Shown: positions 1-12,457, counted from the stretch's first letter. The stretch is DNA of 64,000 nt from Zelopaecilomyces penicillatus (GCA_005765155.1 VCCP01000002.1:372001-436000), one strand, 5' to 3'. Notes: generated by a model not told the origin, from the sequence alone. Numbers and translations: made by a program.

Positions 1-280
1 AAGGCTGTAGCATGGACGTGGAGGACGGAGGACGGAGCTTTGCCAAGCTGATTGTTGTGGTATAAGACTTTTTGGCCATCCACCTCCTCCTCCTCCCCCC
101 TTCCCTCCTTCCCTCCTTCTCTCCAACATCTCCAACATCATCTTCCAGTGTCTTTGCAAGAATACAGTCCAGTTGCCATTTCCATCGACTGTCTCTAGAC
201 GATCCAATTGTGCTGTTACACCATATCCGGGAACCTTGACCCGAATACTCCCTCGACCCCCTAAGTCAACCACCGCAATC
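1..280 (+). promoter_or_regulatory. Promoter/5' leader of the Par32-like gene with a pyrimidine tract
   Basis: A dense C/T tract lies at about 80-125 (repeats of CTCC and CCTT), some 155-200 bases before the ATG at 281. Such tracts commonly sit just upstream of transcription starts in filamentous fungi. No transcript evidence is available, so the exact start of transcription is unknown. Confidence 0.4.
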
Positions 281-730
281 ATGTCCAGCAACTACATCTT
301 CACCGAGCCAGCTCCCTCCACCACCACCTACATGCGCTCCGGCCGCGGCGGCGCTGGCAACACATACCGCGCCTCCTCCTCCTCCTCCTCCTCATCCGCC
401 CAAACCAAAAACATCAGCCCGCCTTCTCCCTCCTCTGCTACCCGTCGCTTCTTCAGCGGCATTGGCGGCGCCGGCAACGTCCACGAGGCCGACAAGCAGC
501 GCCGCCCAGAGCTCCTCCGCTCCCTCGACGATGGGTCCACCACCAGCGGCGGCTTGCTCCGCGACCAACCCCCCTCGGTGGGCTACTGCGGTCGCGGAGG
601 TGCCGGCAACGTGTATCGTCGCAAGACGAGCGATGCTAGCAGTGATGCTGCGAGTGTGGCGAGCAATGCTAGTTCTGTGAGCGCAAAGGCCAAGATGTGG
701 GCGGCGCGCCTGAGTGGCTCAAGCAGCTGA
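281..730 (+). CDS. Par32-like GRGGAGN-repeat protein (DUF3602 family), 149 aa
   Basis: Single-exon protein of 149 residues. I start it at the ATG at 281 (context CAATCATGTCC); an ATG-less extension reaches back to 173 but has no family-like sequence. It carries three copies of the short motif that defines the fungal DUF3602/Par32 family: GRGGAGNTYR (about residue 21), GIGGAGNVHE (about 64) and GRGGAGNVYR (about 104). The rest is low complexity, including a run of eight Ser coded by (TCC)n, and Ser/Ala-rich ends, so it is probably disordered. Yeast Par32 is a phosphoprotein acting downstream of TORC1 on ammonium uptake; sharing that role here is inference from family. The middle repeat has lost its first Arg. 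Confidence 0.8.
   Translation: MSSNYIFTEPAPSTTTYMRSGRGGAGNTYRASSSSSSSSAQTKNISPPSPSSATRRFFSGIGGAGNVHEADKQRRPELLRSLDDGSTTSGGLLRDQPPSVGYCGRGGAGNVYRRKTSDASSDAASVASNASSVSAKAKMWAARLSGSSS
372..394 (+). repeat. (TCC)n trinucleotide microsatellite inside a gene
   Basis: About seven CTC/TCC units in a row code for the poly-Ser stretch of the Par32-like protein. The tract is in frame, so slippage would change only the number of serines. Confidence 0.8.
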
Positions 731-1881
731 GACCGAAAGGACAAGATGAAAACATCGTGTTCATTCTGCATTCTTTTACGACTTCCAGCCTCAATTCGCA
801 CACTAATTCTTGGATGAGCTTGGGAGTACGCCAATTGCGCACTTTCATATACAAACCCACACAAAATACCACGGAGCCTTACGATTACTTACGCTTATTT
901 ACGACGAATTCCCCTTTCCCCCCTGTTTCACTACAACCCTAAAAACGGAGATATGAACTGCAACCCCTGGTTAATGGGCTGCACCTGTACGATATGACTG
1001 AAGTCTATCTGTTCCAACTTTTGTCTTTGTTCTGCAAAGCTCTTTTTTTTCTTGCCGGGCTACCAGTCAGCCCCTGAGACCCTTTCCCCACATATATACC
1101 ATAAAAGCCATGCATTCATCCCTACAAAGCACTACAAGCGCTTTCATTCTCCTCGGCCATATAATTTTCATGGCTTTAGAAAGAACAAGCGATTGCGTTG
1201 CCTTCGGTTCTGTTTGACGGAGTTTCTGAATAGTCCGAAAGTCATACCCCCCACTAGAGAGAGCTCTTCACGCGTTTAGGCGTTGGGACAGCAACAAGCG
1301 GCCGGCATCCACATCCACGATGACTCGAATAGGGGGGTTGACAGCTGGCGACAGGTTTTACGGGATTTCAGGAGAGCTGATGGATTGGACAAACGGCCAT
1401 GGCAGAAAAAGGCATTTTGCTATCTAGTTTATACCCCTCCCCTTTTTATGTTACCTTTTACCTATGGTCTTATCTTTTGTTTACCTTAGTTTAATATGAT
1501 GCCGCTTCGCCTCGATTGTATCCACTTTGCCTATTGAACCGTGGGCTTCCATCCATCTCCATCCCATTCATCCCATCCATTGTTTTCTGTAAAGTGAACG
1601 TGGGGCCATTTCTTCTTTCCTCTGCCCCCATTTCCTTTACAAATTCTTTTGGCTACAAACGCCTACACTTTACTTTTACCTCGAAGACCTTCTTCAGGAG
1701 GCCCTCGAGATAAACCCCCCAGACTTGAGAAGTTCTCGAAACATTGCACTTTTTCTCTTTTCCCCTTTATCCTTCCTTCCACCTATCCAAATCCAACACA
1801 TCAGCGCTCTTCTAAAGTCGATTTTGCTTTCACACAAACCCTCTTCACAACGTCAAGGCCCTCTTGTCATTTGTGTTCACG
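731..1881. other. Spacer between Par32-like and F-box genes
   Basis: No supportable gene. The last 250 bases before the F-box gene are C/T rich and probably its promoter and leader. Small frames in 1050-1720 have no family-like sequence. Confidence 0.5.
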
Positions 1882-2826
1882 ATGGCTCATCCTGCTCAGG
1901 GGCAGCAGCCCGTCGTCACCATTCAAGCTGTGTTGCAGTATTGCTCAGCTCCCCGGTTTAGGCTTGGCGATAACTCCCTCGACGATGTCAATCTTCATAA
2001 TCGCTTTCTCCTGCATAACCCTCATCTTATTGTAGGACCAGAGACCACGAGCCTCGGCCCTCTCGACAACTTGCCGTACGAACTCATGGACGAGATCCTG
2101 CTCAACATGGATATCCCCACGCTGATTGAGTTCCGCCGCGTCAACCGTCGTGCGAGAACCGTTGTGGACTCGAACCACCAGTACCGCATGCTCATGTGGC
2201 ACTGCTCGAGCGTTGTTCGAGGCATCTTGGCCGTCAAGGCTACCTCGTTCGACTTCCGCACGCTTATCAACACTCTTGAATCTTGGCATTGTGTCCATTG
2301 CCGACAACGGTTTGCAGGATTCATCTATCTGCTCACCTGCACTCGTGTGTGCTATTACTGCTTTAGCAGCGATATCAAGTTTTTTCCTCTCTCGATGCCC
2401 GTCGCTCGTCGCCTCACTACTCTTCCACCTCGAGAGATCAAGAATGCCACCAGCATCAAGGCTCTTGCTGGTAATTATTCCGAGACTGGCCAATACGAGC
2501 GGGATATGACGCTCTATGACCGCATGTCGGTCCATAACATTGATCCTGCCAGATCCTCCGTTCTCAACCCCCCAGCGGAGAAGAGAGACCGCATGAATGG
2601 TGAGCCTCGCCGCTTCATGGCGATTGTCTCGGTGCCTTGGCTGTACACCAAGTTTCCTGGCGGCGCCGTTGATTGGGGTGTTTATTGTAGAATGTGCGTG
2701 AGAAACCCAGGAGTCAGAATCAAATACACTCAGACCCAGTTTCTGCACCATATGTCTGTCTTTGGATATCCGCCCATGTTGGGAGGGACGACACTTCAAC
2801 ACCACGGACACGCTGCTTGGGTTTAA
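1882..2826 (+). CDS. F-box protein with Cys-rich middle, 314 aa
   Basis: Single exon. I use the ATG at 1882 (TTCACGATGGCT), which is in better context than the in-frame ATG 18 bases earlier. An F-box is readable at about residues 57-97: LGPLDNLPYELMDEILLNM followed by the typical second helix with FRRVNRRAR. F-box proteins bind Skp1 and present substrates to SCF ubiquitin ligases. After it comes a Cys-rich part (CVHCRQ, about 135; CTRVCYYC, about 151; CRMC, about 272) that could bind zinc. The C-terminal third likely recognises the target, which cannot be named from sequence. Fungi have large, fast-evolving sets of such genes. Confidence 0.8.
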   Translation: MAHPAQGQQPVVTIQAVLQYCSAPRFRLGDNSLDDVNLHNRFLLHNPHLIVGPETTSLGPLDNLPYELMDEILLNMDIPTLIEFRRVNRRARTVVDSNHQYRMLMWHCSSVVRGILAVKATSFDFRTLINTLESWHCVHCRQRFAGFIYLLTCTRVCYYCFSSDIKFFPLSMPVARRLTTLPPREIKNATSIKALAGNYSETGQYERDMTLYDRMSVHNIDPARSSVLNPPAEKRDRMNGEPRRFMAIVSVPWLYTKFPGGAVDWGVYCRMCVRNPGVRIKYTQTQFLHHMSVFGYPPMLGGTTLQHHGHAAWV

Positions 2827-3808
2827 AGTGCTCTGTTTGATACTACATCATCCACCTACCGCCCAGCTTCAAGTTGGGAGAAAGGGAGTAATCTGTCAAA
2901 GGGAAAGACCCGCTCGTGGGAAAATCCAACAAAGAGTAAGACCAATCCTTGAAACACAATCCAGTCTCCCATATCTCAAAGCAAGAAAGAAGAGCTAACA
3001 ATTGTACACAGATGCCTTGAATACCCAGCCAGGGGCAAGAAATACTGCGCACCAGTGCACTCACGATGCTGAACACTTCAAGATTTGCTACCAATTCAAT
3101 CCCTCCACGAGAAAAAGTGATAAGAAGAGACCTTTAATAAAGCACCCATACAAGCCATGAGGGGCGGGCACGCATAATGGACAGGTTCTTCGTGCACATA
3201 CTGCTCACTAGGGATAAGGAGATGACTAGCTTTTGGAATTGGAATTGGAGTTTGGACCTGCAATTGACTTTTGAGAACGGAGGCTTCTTCTTTTCTGGTA
3301 AACAAGAGGCAAACAAGGGATAACCGTGCATAGACATGGTTTGGCTGGTGTAGACAGGTTCTCAGTGCTTAGATTATAGAGCTGCCTAATAATACAAAAA
3401 CTGTTGGAACTAGATCTGTCGTCTCGAGATGATATGTAAAGCTCTATAATGATCCCGCTCTGTGATGATTTCCACCTCTCCAACCTCTTTTCTTAAATCA
3501 TTCGTCGTTTGTAAATGTTTTACATTAAGCAAAGCCAGTGAGCGACCCGTAACCTATTCTCTCAACCAGACCATTTGTTGTAGCCCAGCATTCTCCTCTC
3601 CTCTCCATAGCTAATCAGATTAAAGACATCCATCATCAACAATGATCCAAGCTTTGGAGTGGATAGGATGACAAGAGAGGCGGAAAGCGACGAAGTGATC
3701 AGATGGAGTCACGTGAACCCCCACGAGCACGTATCGACGAAAGTCTTTGTCACCTTCTTTTCTTCTTTTTACCTTTGTGCTACCTAGGTAGGTATTCATC
3801 TGACCATT
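2827..3808. other. Convergent spacer
   Basis: Lies between the 3' ends of the F-box gene (+) and the acyl-CoA ligase-like gene (-). Nothing recognisable; it holds a CCTAGGTAGG tract at 3783-3792. Confidence 0.5.
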
Positions 3809-5840
3809 CTAACCAGACATTTGCAACCCTCCCCAATCCCAAGGCTTAGATGCTCCATTGAGGTTTGCAGTGCCCGGGTAAGCCTTGTATATCGCACTAG
3901 GAGGCGCGCTCCAAACTTCAACCCCAGGTGTTGGATTCTCGACAATCCAGTGACCTTCTGCCGCAAAGAACTTGCTCACAATCTCCCGCCAGATGGGCTT
4001 CTGAGACTGCGTATGCGGCACCTCCTCGCCGTCTTTCAAAACCCTGAGTAGGTACGGCCTCATAAAGGCGGGCAGCGTGTCCGAGAGATCAGCATGAAGG
4101 CGAGTGAGGGTCAGCTCGTCACTGGGAATAGTTCCCTTCTTGACGCGGAGAAGAGCGCCGCAGTAGGCGCGTATGTCGTGGCCTGGGACGCCGACGATGT
4201 ATGCTTCGCCGATGTAGGGGAGGCTTGTCAAGGCGTCTTCGACGGGGATCCTTGGGATACGGTTGATGACTAGGAGGACGCGCACTTTGTTAGAGATTTT
4301 CACGTTGACGCACGATAAGAGCTTGTGTTTTTGTCTTTTTCAAGGCGCAAACTCACAATCTGTGTTCACACGGCCTTCGAATACGTATTCGCCATCGATC
4401 AGCCGAGCCGTGTCTCCCGTCTTCAAATAACCGTCATCAGTAAAGGCGTTTCGGGTGGCAGTTTCATCTCCAACGTATCTAAAAACGAACGTGGTCGGTC
4501 AGCGGAAGTTGACGTCTCGGAAACCTCGAAATCCTTACTTTGTAAGCATCCACGGACTCTTTAAGAGGATCTCGCCGTGATCTCCTTCCGACAGCTTTAC
4601 GTCTACGGGCGGATCCGAGACAAGGGGTCCTACTCCGTGCTATAGAACGGTGTTTGGTGTAAGCTGTTGCTCCATATTCAACCGACCTTCTGTATCACCC
4701 ATAGTTGACGTACCTTGTGTTTTATAGGCACTTCAAGGATCGTCTCTGTTATCCCACCACCACACTCTGTCGAACCATAACCGTTCTGGAACGGCAACCC
4801 GGTCAACTCAGTCCAAAACTTCAGCACTGTTGGTGCCATTGTTGCACCGTTGCACTTGATCTTGGCAATGTTTTTAAAGCCGCTGAGGTATTTGTTCCTC
4901 TCCTCGATTGGAAGCTTGCCAAGCTTATTCTCCCACGTATCCATCATCCGTCGAAGCAGAGTGGGATTGAAGATGAGGTTCGTAATCTTGTGGTTCTTCA
5001 GCGTCTCCCAAACTTCCTCCGCAGAGGGCTGCTGTTTGAGCGTATAGAGCTTCATCCCTGACATGGGGGGCATGATGGAAGCGGCCAACCCCCCTCGCCA
5101 ATGAGGTGGACGGTAGTTGAGAACCGTGCCGCCTGGAATTGCGCCATGTTTGGTGAGTAGGCACAGCCTTGGCAGTACTGCTGCTTTGGGTTTTCCTGTC
5201 GTGCCTGAAGTAAAAAGAACCATGCCAGGGCCGCTGGGACTCAACTCTGGTGAGTTGTTGAATCCAATGTCGACACTGCTGAGTGGTGCTGCATCACTGG
5301 AGGAGCGAAGGACCACAAATTCCGGGTTTCCCTGCTGGATGGTAAAAGCGCGAGCTTTGTTTCCTTGCTCGTGGTGAGATGCGCTGACAAGTAAACAGGC
5401 CGCTTTGGTAATGGACATGAAGTACTCTACTTCTTCCACGAGCGACCCAGATGCTATACAATTGAACCCTCAAGAGTCAGCCAATGAACCAATGCGTATT
5501 ACAGAGTCCTAGGATTCTTCAGGTGCTCACCGAGAGGCATGCATGCACCGCCAATTGCCCGTACTGCGAAGAAAGCGACGATAAATTCGTATCCTCCACG
5601 TGTGAGAGCACATATGTATGGACGGTCCTCGTGCAAAAGACCATGCTTGTTCAGCACCGATGGAGGAAGCTGCGTCCGAAGAGCGTCGCGCGTCTGCACG
5701 ATGTCGGCCAGAAGCTCGGCGTACGTTTTGTCGAACCCGTAATCATCGTGGATGATTTGACCAGTGATGGTCTTGGCGGACTCGAGCAACCGCACCAAGA
5801 CGGGGTCGTTGGGGAATTTTCTCAATTCTTCAGAAGCCAT
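3809..5840 (-). CDS. Acyl-CoA ligase-like adenylate-forming enzyme (4CL/ANL superfamily), 577 aa
   Basis: Five exons: 5840-5531, 5453-4714, 4639-4539, 4478-4357, 4269-3809 (1734 bases, in frame). Enzymes of this type activate a carboxylic acid with ATP to an acyl-adenylate and usually pass it to CoA. Readable core motifs: P-loop-like FTSGTTGKPKA (exon 2), NGYGSTECGGG (A5), DDGYLKTGDTAR (A7) and FEGRVN (A8). A Lys in HTQSQKPIWRE near the C-terminus sits where the catalytic Lys of A10 is expected, though the usual PRTxSGK pattern is much changed. No carrier-protein domain follows, so it is a stand-alone ligase rather than an NRPS-like protein. The substrate is unknown. It is divergent from the sulfotransferase-like gene at 6905, about 1.06 kb away, and lies near lipid genes. 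An upstream in-frame Met at 5912 is possible but the extra residues look non-coding. Confidence 0.85.
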
Positions 5841-6904
5841 GGTAGTTAATGACAAAGGCAATTCTTGCGCATTGGCTGTGTTAACTGTATGAACATGAGA
5901 GCATGAGAGCATGAACTATTAGCATGTTTATATTCGGCACCGTCATCGGAACGGTCTGCGAATCGCTGAGGCTAATTAATGCAGGTGATGTCGAAAATTG
6001 GAATTTCGCAGAGGCTGGTTTCTCGCCTGCCAAACCGGTGTCTCAATTGTTTGAACTTGTGGCATTGCGCCATTGGCTGTGGCACAGCTCCTAGTGGATG
6101 AATTAAGAGCTTGTCGTTCCTTGCTACAATGCACAATGTTTCTCAATGAACAGTCGACGATGACGACGGCTCGCTTCTGAAGTCGCAAAGAAGCTTCAAC
6201 CACCCCCTGCTCAGCACACCGACATTCCGCAACCGACATTCCGTGGCACATGGGAACCAATTCCCCTCGCAGAAAATACCCAACACAAATGTATGGGCCT
6301 GATTGCCTGGCTGGGTACATGCATATGCAGTGCTTTGGAGTCTCCGCGCTTGAGAGAAGAAGAAGAAGAGGGGCTTGATTGGGCGAGATGTCGATTTGAT
6401 CAAAGACGGAAGGATCCTCGAGCAAGCTAATAGGTCTCGATGCAACCTACCTTGTCTAGACTCGTAAATCAGAATGATACCGTCTCCTGCATCAATCTGT
6501 CACTAGAGACGCTGACCCTTGTACCCATTGTCTCAGAGTTCAGCTTGCCACAATCATAAGCCTAGGTATCTTTCTGCATCATGGTGTTTCAACATCCTGT
6601 GGATACCGTGAAGCGTTATTTTGTCTTTTCTTTGCTTTTTTCTTTTCTCTCTTTTTCCCCGTTCCTTTTTAGGCATGGTACAGTTTTTCTTGACAAATCA
6701 CTGATTCAAATGTCACACACCAAGGTAACCCACTCCTCGCTTCTCCTACAATACGCTGAACTGTTGCCTTTGGTAGCCCACAATGATGTGGCACCTGAGA
6801 TATTTTAAATATAGTTGTATCAAGTACAGATTCTGGGCTAGCTAATAGTTAACAGTAGATGACCACCAATAAATAAAAACATTTGACGGCAATGGGCCTT
6901 CAAT
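5841..6904. promoter_or_regulatory. Divergent intergenic region between acyl-CoA ligase-like and sulfotransferase-like genes
   Basis: About 1.06 kb shared upstream region of two diverging genes. I see no further gene. A T/C-rich stretch (6620-6665) lies on the side of the + gene. Confidence 0.45.
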
Positions 6905-8006
6905 ATGAGTGCATTAACAACGACGGGAGGAATTGAACAAGGGCGACCGCCTACAAATCGACAGCTACGCAAACATGATATTCTCCTCCTCACACACCCT
7001 AGGACTGCGTCTAATCTTCTCACCCGCCTCCTTTCAACACAGGCAGGATGGATTCAGAAGGAGTATCACTTCCGTGGTGCTTTTAGGTTCAGCCGCGAAT
7101 CGTGCACATGGGATGAATCTCTACTCAATATCTCTTGTGTCGAAGACCGACAGCAATTCGAGAGCTTGTTCCAGAAGGGTCTTGCAAAGCTTTGTACAGA
7201 TAGAGATGCTGCCAGAGCCGAGGTATGCTTCACAATGCGTTTTGTTAAACTTGGTATGGGGCACACACACCTATTAACAGTTTGAACAGAGCAAGGGTTT
7301 GATGGTCAAGACACATACATGCCATCTGTGGGAACCCTCAAAACTCCGCCAAGAGTCCATTGGAGGCGATGGTCCTGGCGGAGATTTAGGAAGTCGGTCC
7401 TCCCATCCTTCAACAGGCACCACCACCACCACCAATCCGACCCTTTTAGAGGATGATTTTCTGGCCTCTTGGCAGCCTGTGTTCCTCATACGCCATCCAG
7501 CTCTTGTTTTCGAGTCGTGGTACAGGGCCGAGTCTCAGGTTGCACCGATAGAAATCCGCGACCCGGTCTGGAGCTGTTTCATGACCTTTCGACACCACCG
7601 CCAACTCTACGACTGGTACGCGTCAAATGGCACAAAGAAAGGTTTGGAGGCGCCAACATCGCGCACGCCCATAGTCGTTATTGACGCCGACGACATCATC
7701 GATGGGGAATCGGCAATGTCGAAGCTTTGTGAAATGTGCAACATGGACCCGCAGTCGATATGCCGCGAGTGGGAGGCCAAGGAACCAGCCGGCACTCAGG
7801 CGCTCAGTGCTCGGCATTTGATCTTCATGAATGGGTTTTGGCAGTCGACGTCTATTGACAAGTCTAAAAGTTCGCGCGGTCTGGATGTTGCGGCGAAACA
7901 TGCCGAGTGGAAGGATAAGTTTGGGGTCGACGTGGCAAATGTGCTTCTTGCCAAGGTTGAGGATGCGATGGTGGATTACGAATACATGTGGGAAAAGAGG
8001 ATATAG
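6905..8006 (+). CDS. P-loop sulfotransferase-like protein, 344 aa
   Basis: Two exons, 6905-7222 and 7290-8006 (1035 bases, in frame); the intron has GTATGC and AACAG ends. Near the N-terminus LLLTHPRTASNLLTRLLSTQ matches the 5'-phosphosulfate-binding loop position of sulfotransferase folds, although the classic PKSGTTW is replaced. About residue 165, FLIRHPALVFESWYRA matches the 3'-phosphate-binding region (Arg then Ser). It is therefore a member of the broad P-loop/sulfotransferase-like group often annotated in fungi as 'P-loop containing NTPase'. Whether it uses PAPS is not shown. Its C-terminal half is conserved-looking and ends in a short basic tail. It sits between an acyl-CoA ligase-like gene and the cyclopropane synthase gene (convergent, 288 bases apart). 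Confidence 0.7.
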
Positions 8007-8294
8007 ATGGATTGGGTGAACTGGATGATTGAGACGATTACTCTACCTCTCCGGTTGCGTCAAAAATGAAGAAGGTCTAGGATATGAGAATGAGAATGAA
8101 AGATGAAGAGCATGAACGCTACTCATACATTTACAGTTTGAAGTCAGTCTAGCTGAGAAAATCGCTAGATGGTATACTCGAAACGATAGAATGAAGTCCG
8201 CGTAAGACAATTACTATAGCAAATTGACGATTTTCAAGCTACCACTACCGCCGCCGCCGTCACCACTATATACATTGAGGTGGAACATGTACAT

Positions 8295-9995
8295 TCAAGC
8301 GTCTGGGCCAAGCTCAGCCACCCCATTTCGCCGTAATCGAATTGTTCCGCAGGTGAGCACTTGGGAGTCAAATCCAGCGCGACAATAAGCGAAATAAAAC
8401 TGTCTGTGGGTTAATATCGACACACCATTGCACCTATTGTGGGGTTTCCACTTACCATCCACTTCCTTCTAAATGCTTCAATCTCTATTTCGTCGATATA
8501 CGGGTTTGCCTTCACAATTACCGGCTCTATCAAGGTTGTAAAGTTCTTGTCAAAGTTGTCGCTCCACTCTTGCAGTACTCTTCCGTAGCCAGCAAAGTTC
8601 TCAACTCGATCAACGGCCAGTGAGCCGCGCGTTCCTTTGTGGACGGCCTGAATGATCTGTGTCAAGCTGGGAAGCACACCGCCCGGAAATATCTAAGAGA
8701 ATGAGGTTAGTCAATAGGTAAATCAGAGATTTCCGAGGTAATTACTCACATAAGTGCGAATGAAACTACTCACAAATAGGTCGTTTTTGTCAGCAACATA
8801 AAAGAAAAAGGGCTCATGGTCTGATGACCACTTACGAGTTCTTGAGATTGCCTTGCGCTTGGTACTATTATTGAAAAGTCAGTTGCTGTATGTATATGTG
8901 CCCTCTAGAATTGATGCTTACTTCTTCTTTTACTATTGAGGCTTGGAATGTAGCAATTCCATTCTCCGTCAATAGTTCACTGATTGTCGCGAAATATTCA
9001 TGCAGATATTCTAATCCAACATGCTCAAGCATTTCAATCGAAATCACCTTATCGAACTTCTTTCCTAGTCTTGGAATCTCTCTGTAGTCGATCAGAAGAA
9101 TGGTGATTTTATCTTCTAGGCCAGCAATTCTGATTCGTTCTTCCGCTAATTGCTTCTGTTCCTCAGAAAGTGTAACCGTGGTTACTCTGCAGCCAGTTTC
9201 CTGCACAGCTTGGATAGCAAAGCTACCCCATCCAGTACCAATCTCAAGGATATGATCCGATGATTGGATTCTGGCTGCGCTGATATGATACTGGTACTTG
9301 CGCTTCTGGGACTTTTCCAATGTGTCATGAATATAGTCTGGATGACTTTGGGAAAGCCAAAGACCACAAGAATATGTCATATCTGGGCTAAGAAAAGCCT
9401 TGAAGATGTCATTTGAAAGATCGTAGTGTCTGGCAACATTCAACTTTGACCGATCAATTGTGTTTGTGGGTTCGATGTAGGAAATCAAAGCTGATATCGT
9501 TGAAATGCCTTTGTCTAATCTGTTAGACTCGCCCCGGTTGGCCAGACAGATCTATATCAGTCAAGGCAGTTGTAATTAGCTTTGTGATACTCAGGAACAA
9601 GAAGGGAGGCATTTCGTACGTACAGTAAATATCTCAAAAAGATCATCACAGTCAATCTCTCCTAGCATATATGCCTCACTAAATCCCTACGGTAAAACAA
9701 GTTAGCCAAATCACAAATTATCTTTTAAAGATATCCAACATGAGAACTGTACCTTGCTTCCAGACAGCAGGATTCGGACCCAGAACCATTCATCAACGAC
9801 AAACACTTCAGTACATGGCAGTCCTGAACCAAAAACAAGATTTTTGGAATCGGCGCCATTGATTGAACCCTTTTCGCTGTACGTGATTCTCAACTGGCCA
9901 TGTTCGTACTTTGCCAAAATTGCACAAACAATTGTCTTGGCAATTAGTATGAGTGGGCTTTTGAACAAACTCGTGCTTGGAATGAGAGAGGCCAT
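8295..9995 (-). CDS. Cyclopropane-fatty-acyl-phospholipid synthase (SAM-dependent), 440 aa
   Basis: Seven exons: 9995-9753, 9686-9624, 9551-8922, 8864-8836, 8765-8750, 8692-8456, 8399-8295 (1323 bases, in frame). Enzymes of this family move a methylene group from S-adenosylmethionine onto the cis double bond of a membrane phospholipid acyl chain. Visible features: GFSEAYMLGEIDCDDL (exon 2), HYDLSNDIFKAFLSPDMTYS, SAM motif ILEIGTGWGSFAIQA, VISIEMLEHVG, and the late FIRTYIFPGG, which is only restored when a 16-base exon (8765-8750) is spliced in. The last exon reads FYFAYCRAGFD, matching the family's C-terminal aromatic/Cys segment. Start chosen at 9995 because upstream residues look like leader. 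The neighbour at 12458 is an acyl-CoA desaturase that could supply the double bond. Sphingolipid C9-methyltransferases belong to a related family but have extra N-terminal membrane segments, not seen here. Confidence 0.88.
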
Positions 9996-12457
9996 TTCAT
10001 AAAATAATCTGCAAGAAGACGAGGCTTGTGTTGTGGAAAGGTTGATGGGGAGATTTGAGAAAACTGAAGTGGTTGAGTGAACCCAACTTAAGAAAGAGTT
10101 ACCACAGCACTTTAAATACTTTTCTCTATATACTGGAAACAACGAACCTTTGACCTCCAATAAAGAAAACGAAAATCTCAATCGGTGAGTCAACTAACAC
10201 CTTTCCTCCGAACAATTTTCCCCCATGGACTTTTCCAGTTATTACTCCACCTTTTCATCCGCCATGCCGTGAATCGGTGATAACTATCCCAACGTATCTA
10301 CGAATTGTCCCCCGCGATACGACCAGCCCCCTCTTTCGGCTACCGGCTATTACTCCACAGTTCCGGTCTGGAAGAAACGATTTTCATTCAAGTTTGATAA
10401 GACGATGTAACTATAATCAGTGAGTTGTCGAGGGGGAAAGCGTCCTGAGTAAAACAGCCAGCCAGATGAACTAGTATAGTTGAGATAAACATCTGGCATC
10501 CGAGTCATGTCATGTCTTTCCCTTTGATAACCGACGTTACAATGCATAAATCACGAACCGATGAAACTATTTAAGATCAAAAGACTCCTTTTTATATGTG
10601 TGGTTGCAATGCGCTACCTTTAGTCGAAGGATTCAGGGTCTGCATGACTTGGCTGCCCATTCTAGACTAAAACCACAGTTTAGGGTATCTCTGGAGTTGC
10701 ATATTTGCCACGAAGAAGTTACATATTGGTGCAGTGAGAAGAGAAAACAGCGCGATGATCTCAAGCTAGTTTGGACGGATTACGGTAGAGATTGCTATTA
10801 TCCTATCATTTTGTTTTCATTTCGACAAGTTGTTTCTATGGTTATAGGTAAGCTCGGTTTTAAAACACTCCCAGGACATCTCTTGTATGTCACCGATTCT
10901 TTGCTTGACTGAGTGTCAGACTTGGAAAGCATAGTTATTTTCCCGAAGGCAGCTTCTTGCGTGTCTGATGTGTATAATATCTGCATTTTAGGACTTACAC
11001 CTTATGGTAAACCATATTTTTTTTTTTTTAAAAAAAGCATTTACGAGATATGTTTCAGTCTTTTGTTCATGCATTAAGCGGCAACCAACACGAGACGAAC
11101 TATTCTCGTAGTCTTGCTCTTTAGGTTGGCTGAGGGGGCGAACCTGCACTCCGTGCTTTTTTTCGGCTGGTCACATCGCGCGCTCGCCTAACACGCAACT
11201 TGCAAACTATAGCGATTAAGTATTATCTAGTTTTATCCCAGGGTCTTGAAGCGCGGGGGAAATGTCCGGTACGATGAGGCTGAATAATGGTCCGGAATCT
11301 CAATCTGTCAGCGGTCGTGCATACATCTTGGGTGAACTAGGGATCATCAGGGCTAGCGTATCCCTGTTGTGTTTCCGATGGAGCCAATGACAATGGGAAA
11401 AGTTGGTGCGCTTAAGTAAACCAAGACACAGCGTATTGTTCAATCTGTCATCTGGCATGCATTAAGGATACATGGCAACCTCTCGCTTGGTGTGGCAGTA
11501 TAATTTGTCATGCTCCGACCACTTGGCTTGCAAACATGGTTCTGGAAACCGTTGTCGGCGATATCAAGATGTTGAGCAACGATAAACGCCGATTGTCTTA
11601 GTTGACTTTGACTCTTTAGATGTAAAATCTAGACCCCAACAAGAACGGATAGGGACGGGTCTCTTCGATTCAAACAGAAACATACCTAAACTTCTATACA
11701 GCAGCCCCACTTGGTATTGCATTGGACTGAGTGCTTAATTAAACTATAATCGTTCCTAGGAGTTGTAGTTGCCACACACAAAGGGTACTCAGAAGACTTA
11801 TGTCACATAAAATAAGAGCTTTGTATCCGAAGTACAGTATGGTTGTTGCCTTCCCTGATAAGCAGGTGCAAGAGAATTGTCTTGTCTAAAGAACTGGCGC
11901 GTAATGGTTTGTACGGGTAGTTTCAAGCTATTTTAGTTTAAACAACCCATCGCGCTTAGCCTGCATGAACGATCCTACAACTTCGAGGAGACCAATACTA
12001 ATGGCTATTGGGTAGCTCGACTCAACGTAATTCTCCGTTAGGAAGTTTCCCTTTGTAATACATGCAGGGATGTAACACTGCCGAATCAACAACCGGACAT
12101 AAGCCTTCAATGCGGATGAGATTGTGTAGCATTTCAACGTTGCTGTTTGGCGAATGCTCAACTTGTGGAGGGGAGTTTTTGCATACAACTGCTTCGAGCC
12201 CTCTTTGCCATGTCCTATAGGCGGACGCCTATGGACCAGCTATATCAACGGCACTCCCATATTGTAGATTCACTTTATTGAACCCATCTATTCTACTATT
12301 CTACCGGATTTACTGGATAGAATACATCTTGATCCTCTGAATAACCCATATTTTGCTTATATATCCCTGAATTATCCGCCCCCTTTCCCCTTATACTACA
12401 TACCTCCCCTGGCCTTCTCAGTTGGCCAAAACACAGTCCCAAAACAAATAAGTCAAG
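9996..12457. promoter_or_regulatory. Long divergent region between cyclopropane synthase and desaturase
   Basis: About 2.46 kb with no supportable gene on either strand. It is the shared upstream region of two lipid genes. A T-run then A-run occurs near 11017-11036. The 11100-11220 segment is locally more GC rich but shows no frame I can name. Confidence 0.45.

Noticed and set aside
1945..2811. 288-codon open frame on the minus strand
   Set aside because: Fully antisense to the F-box gene; no family-like sequence; a codon-bias shadow.
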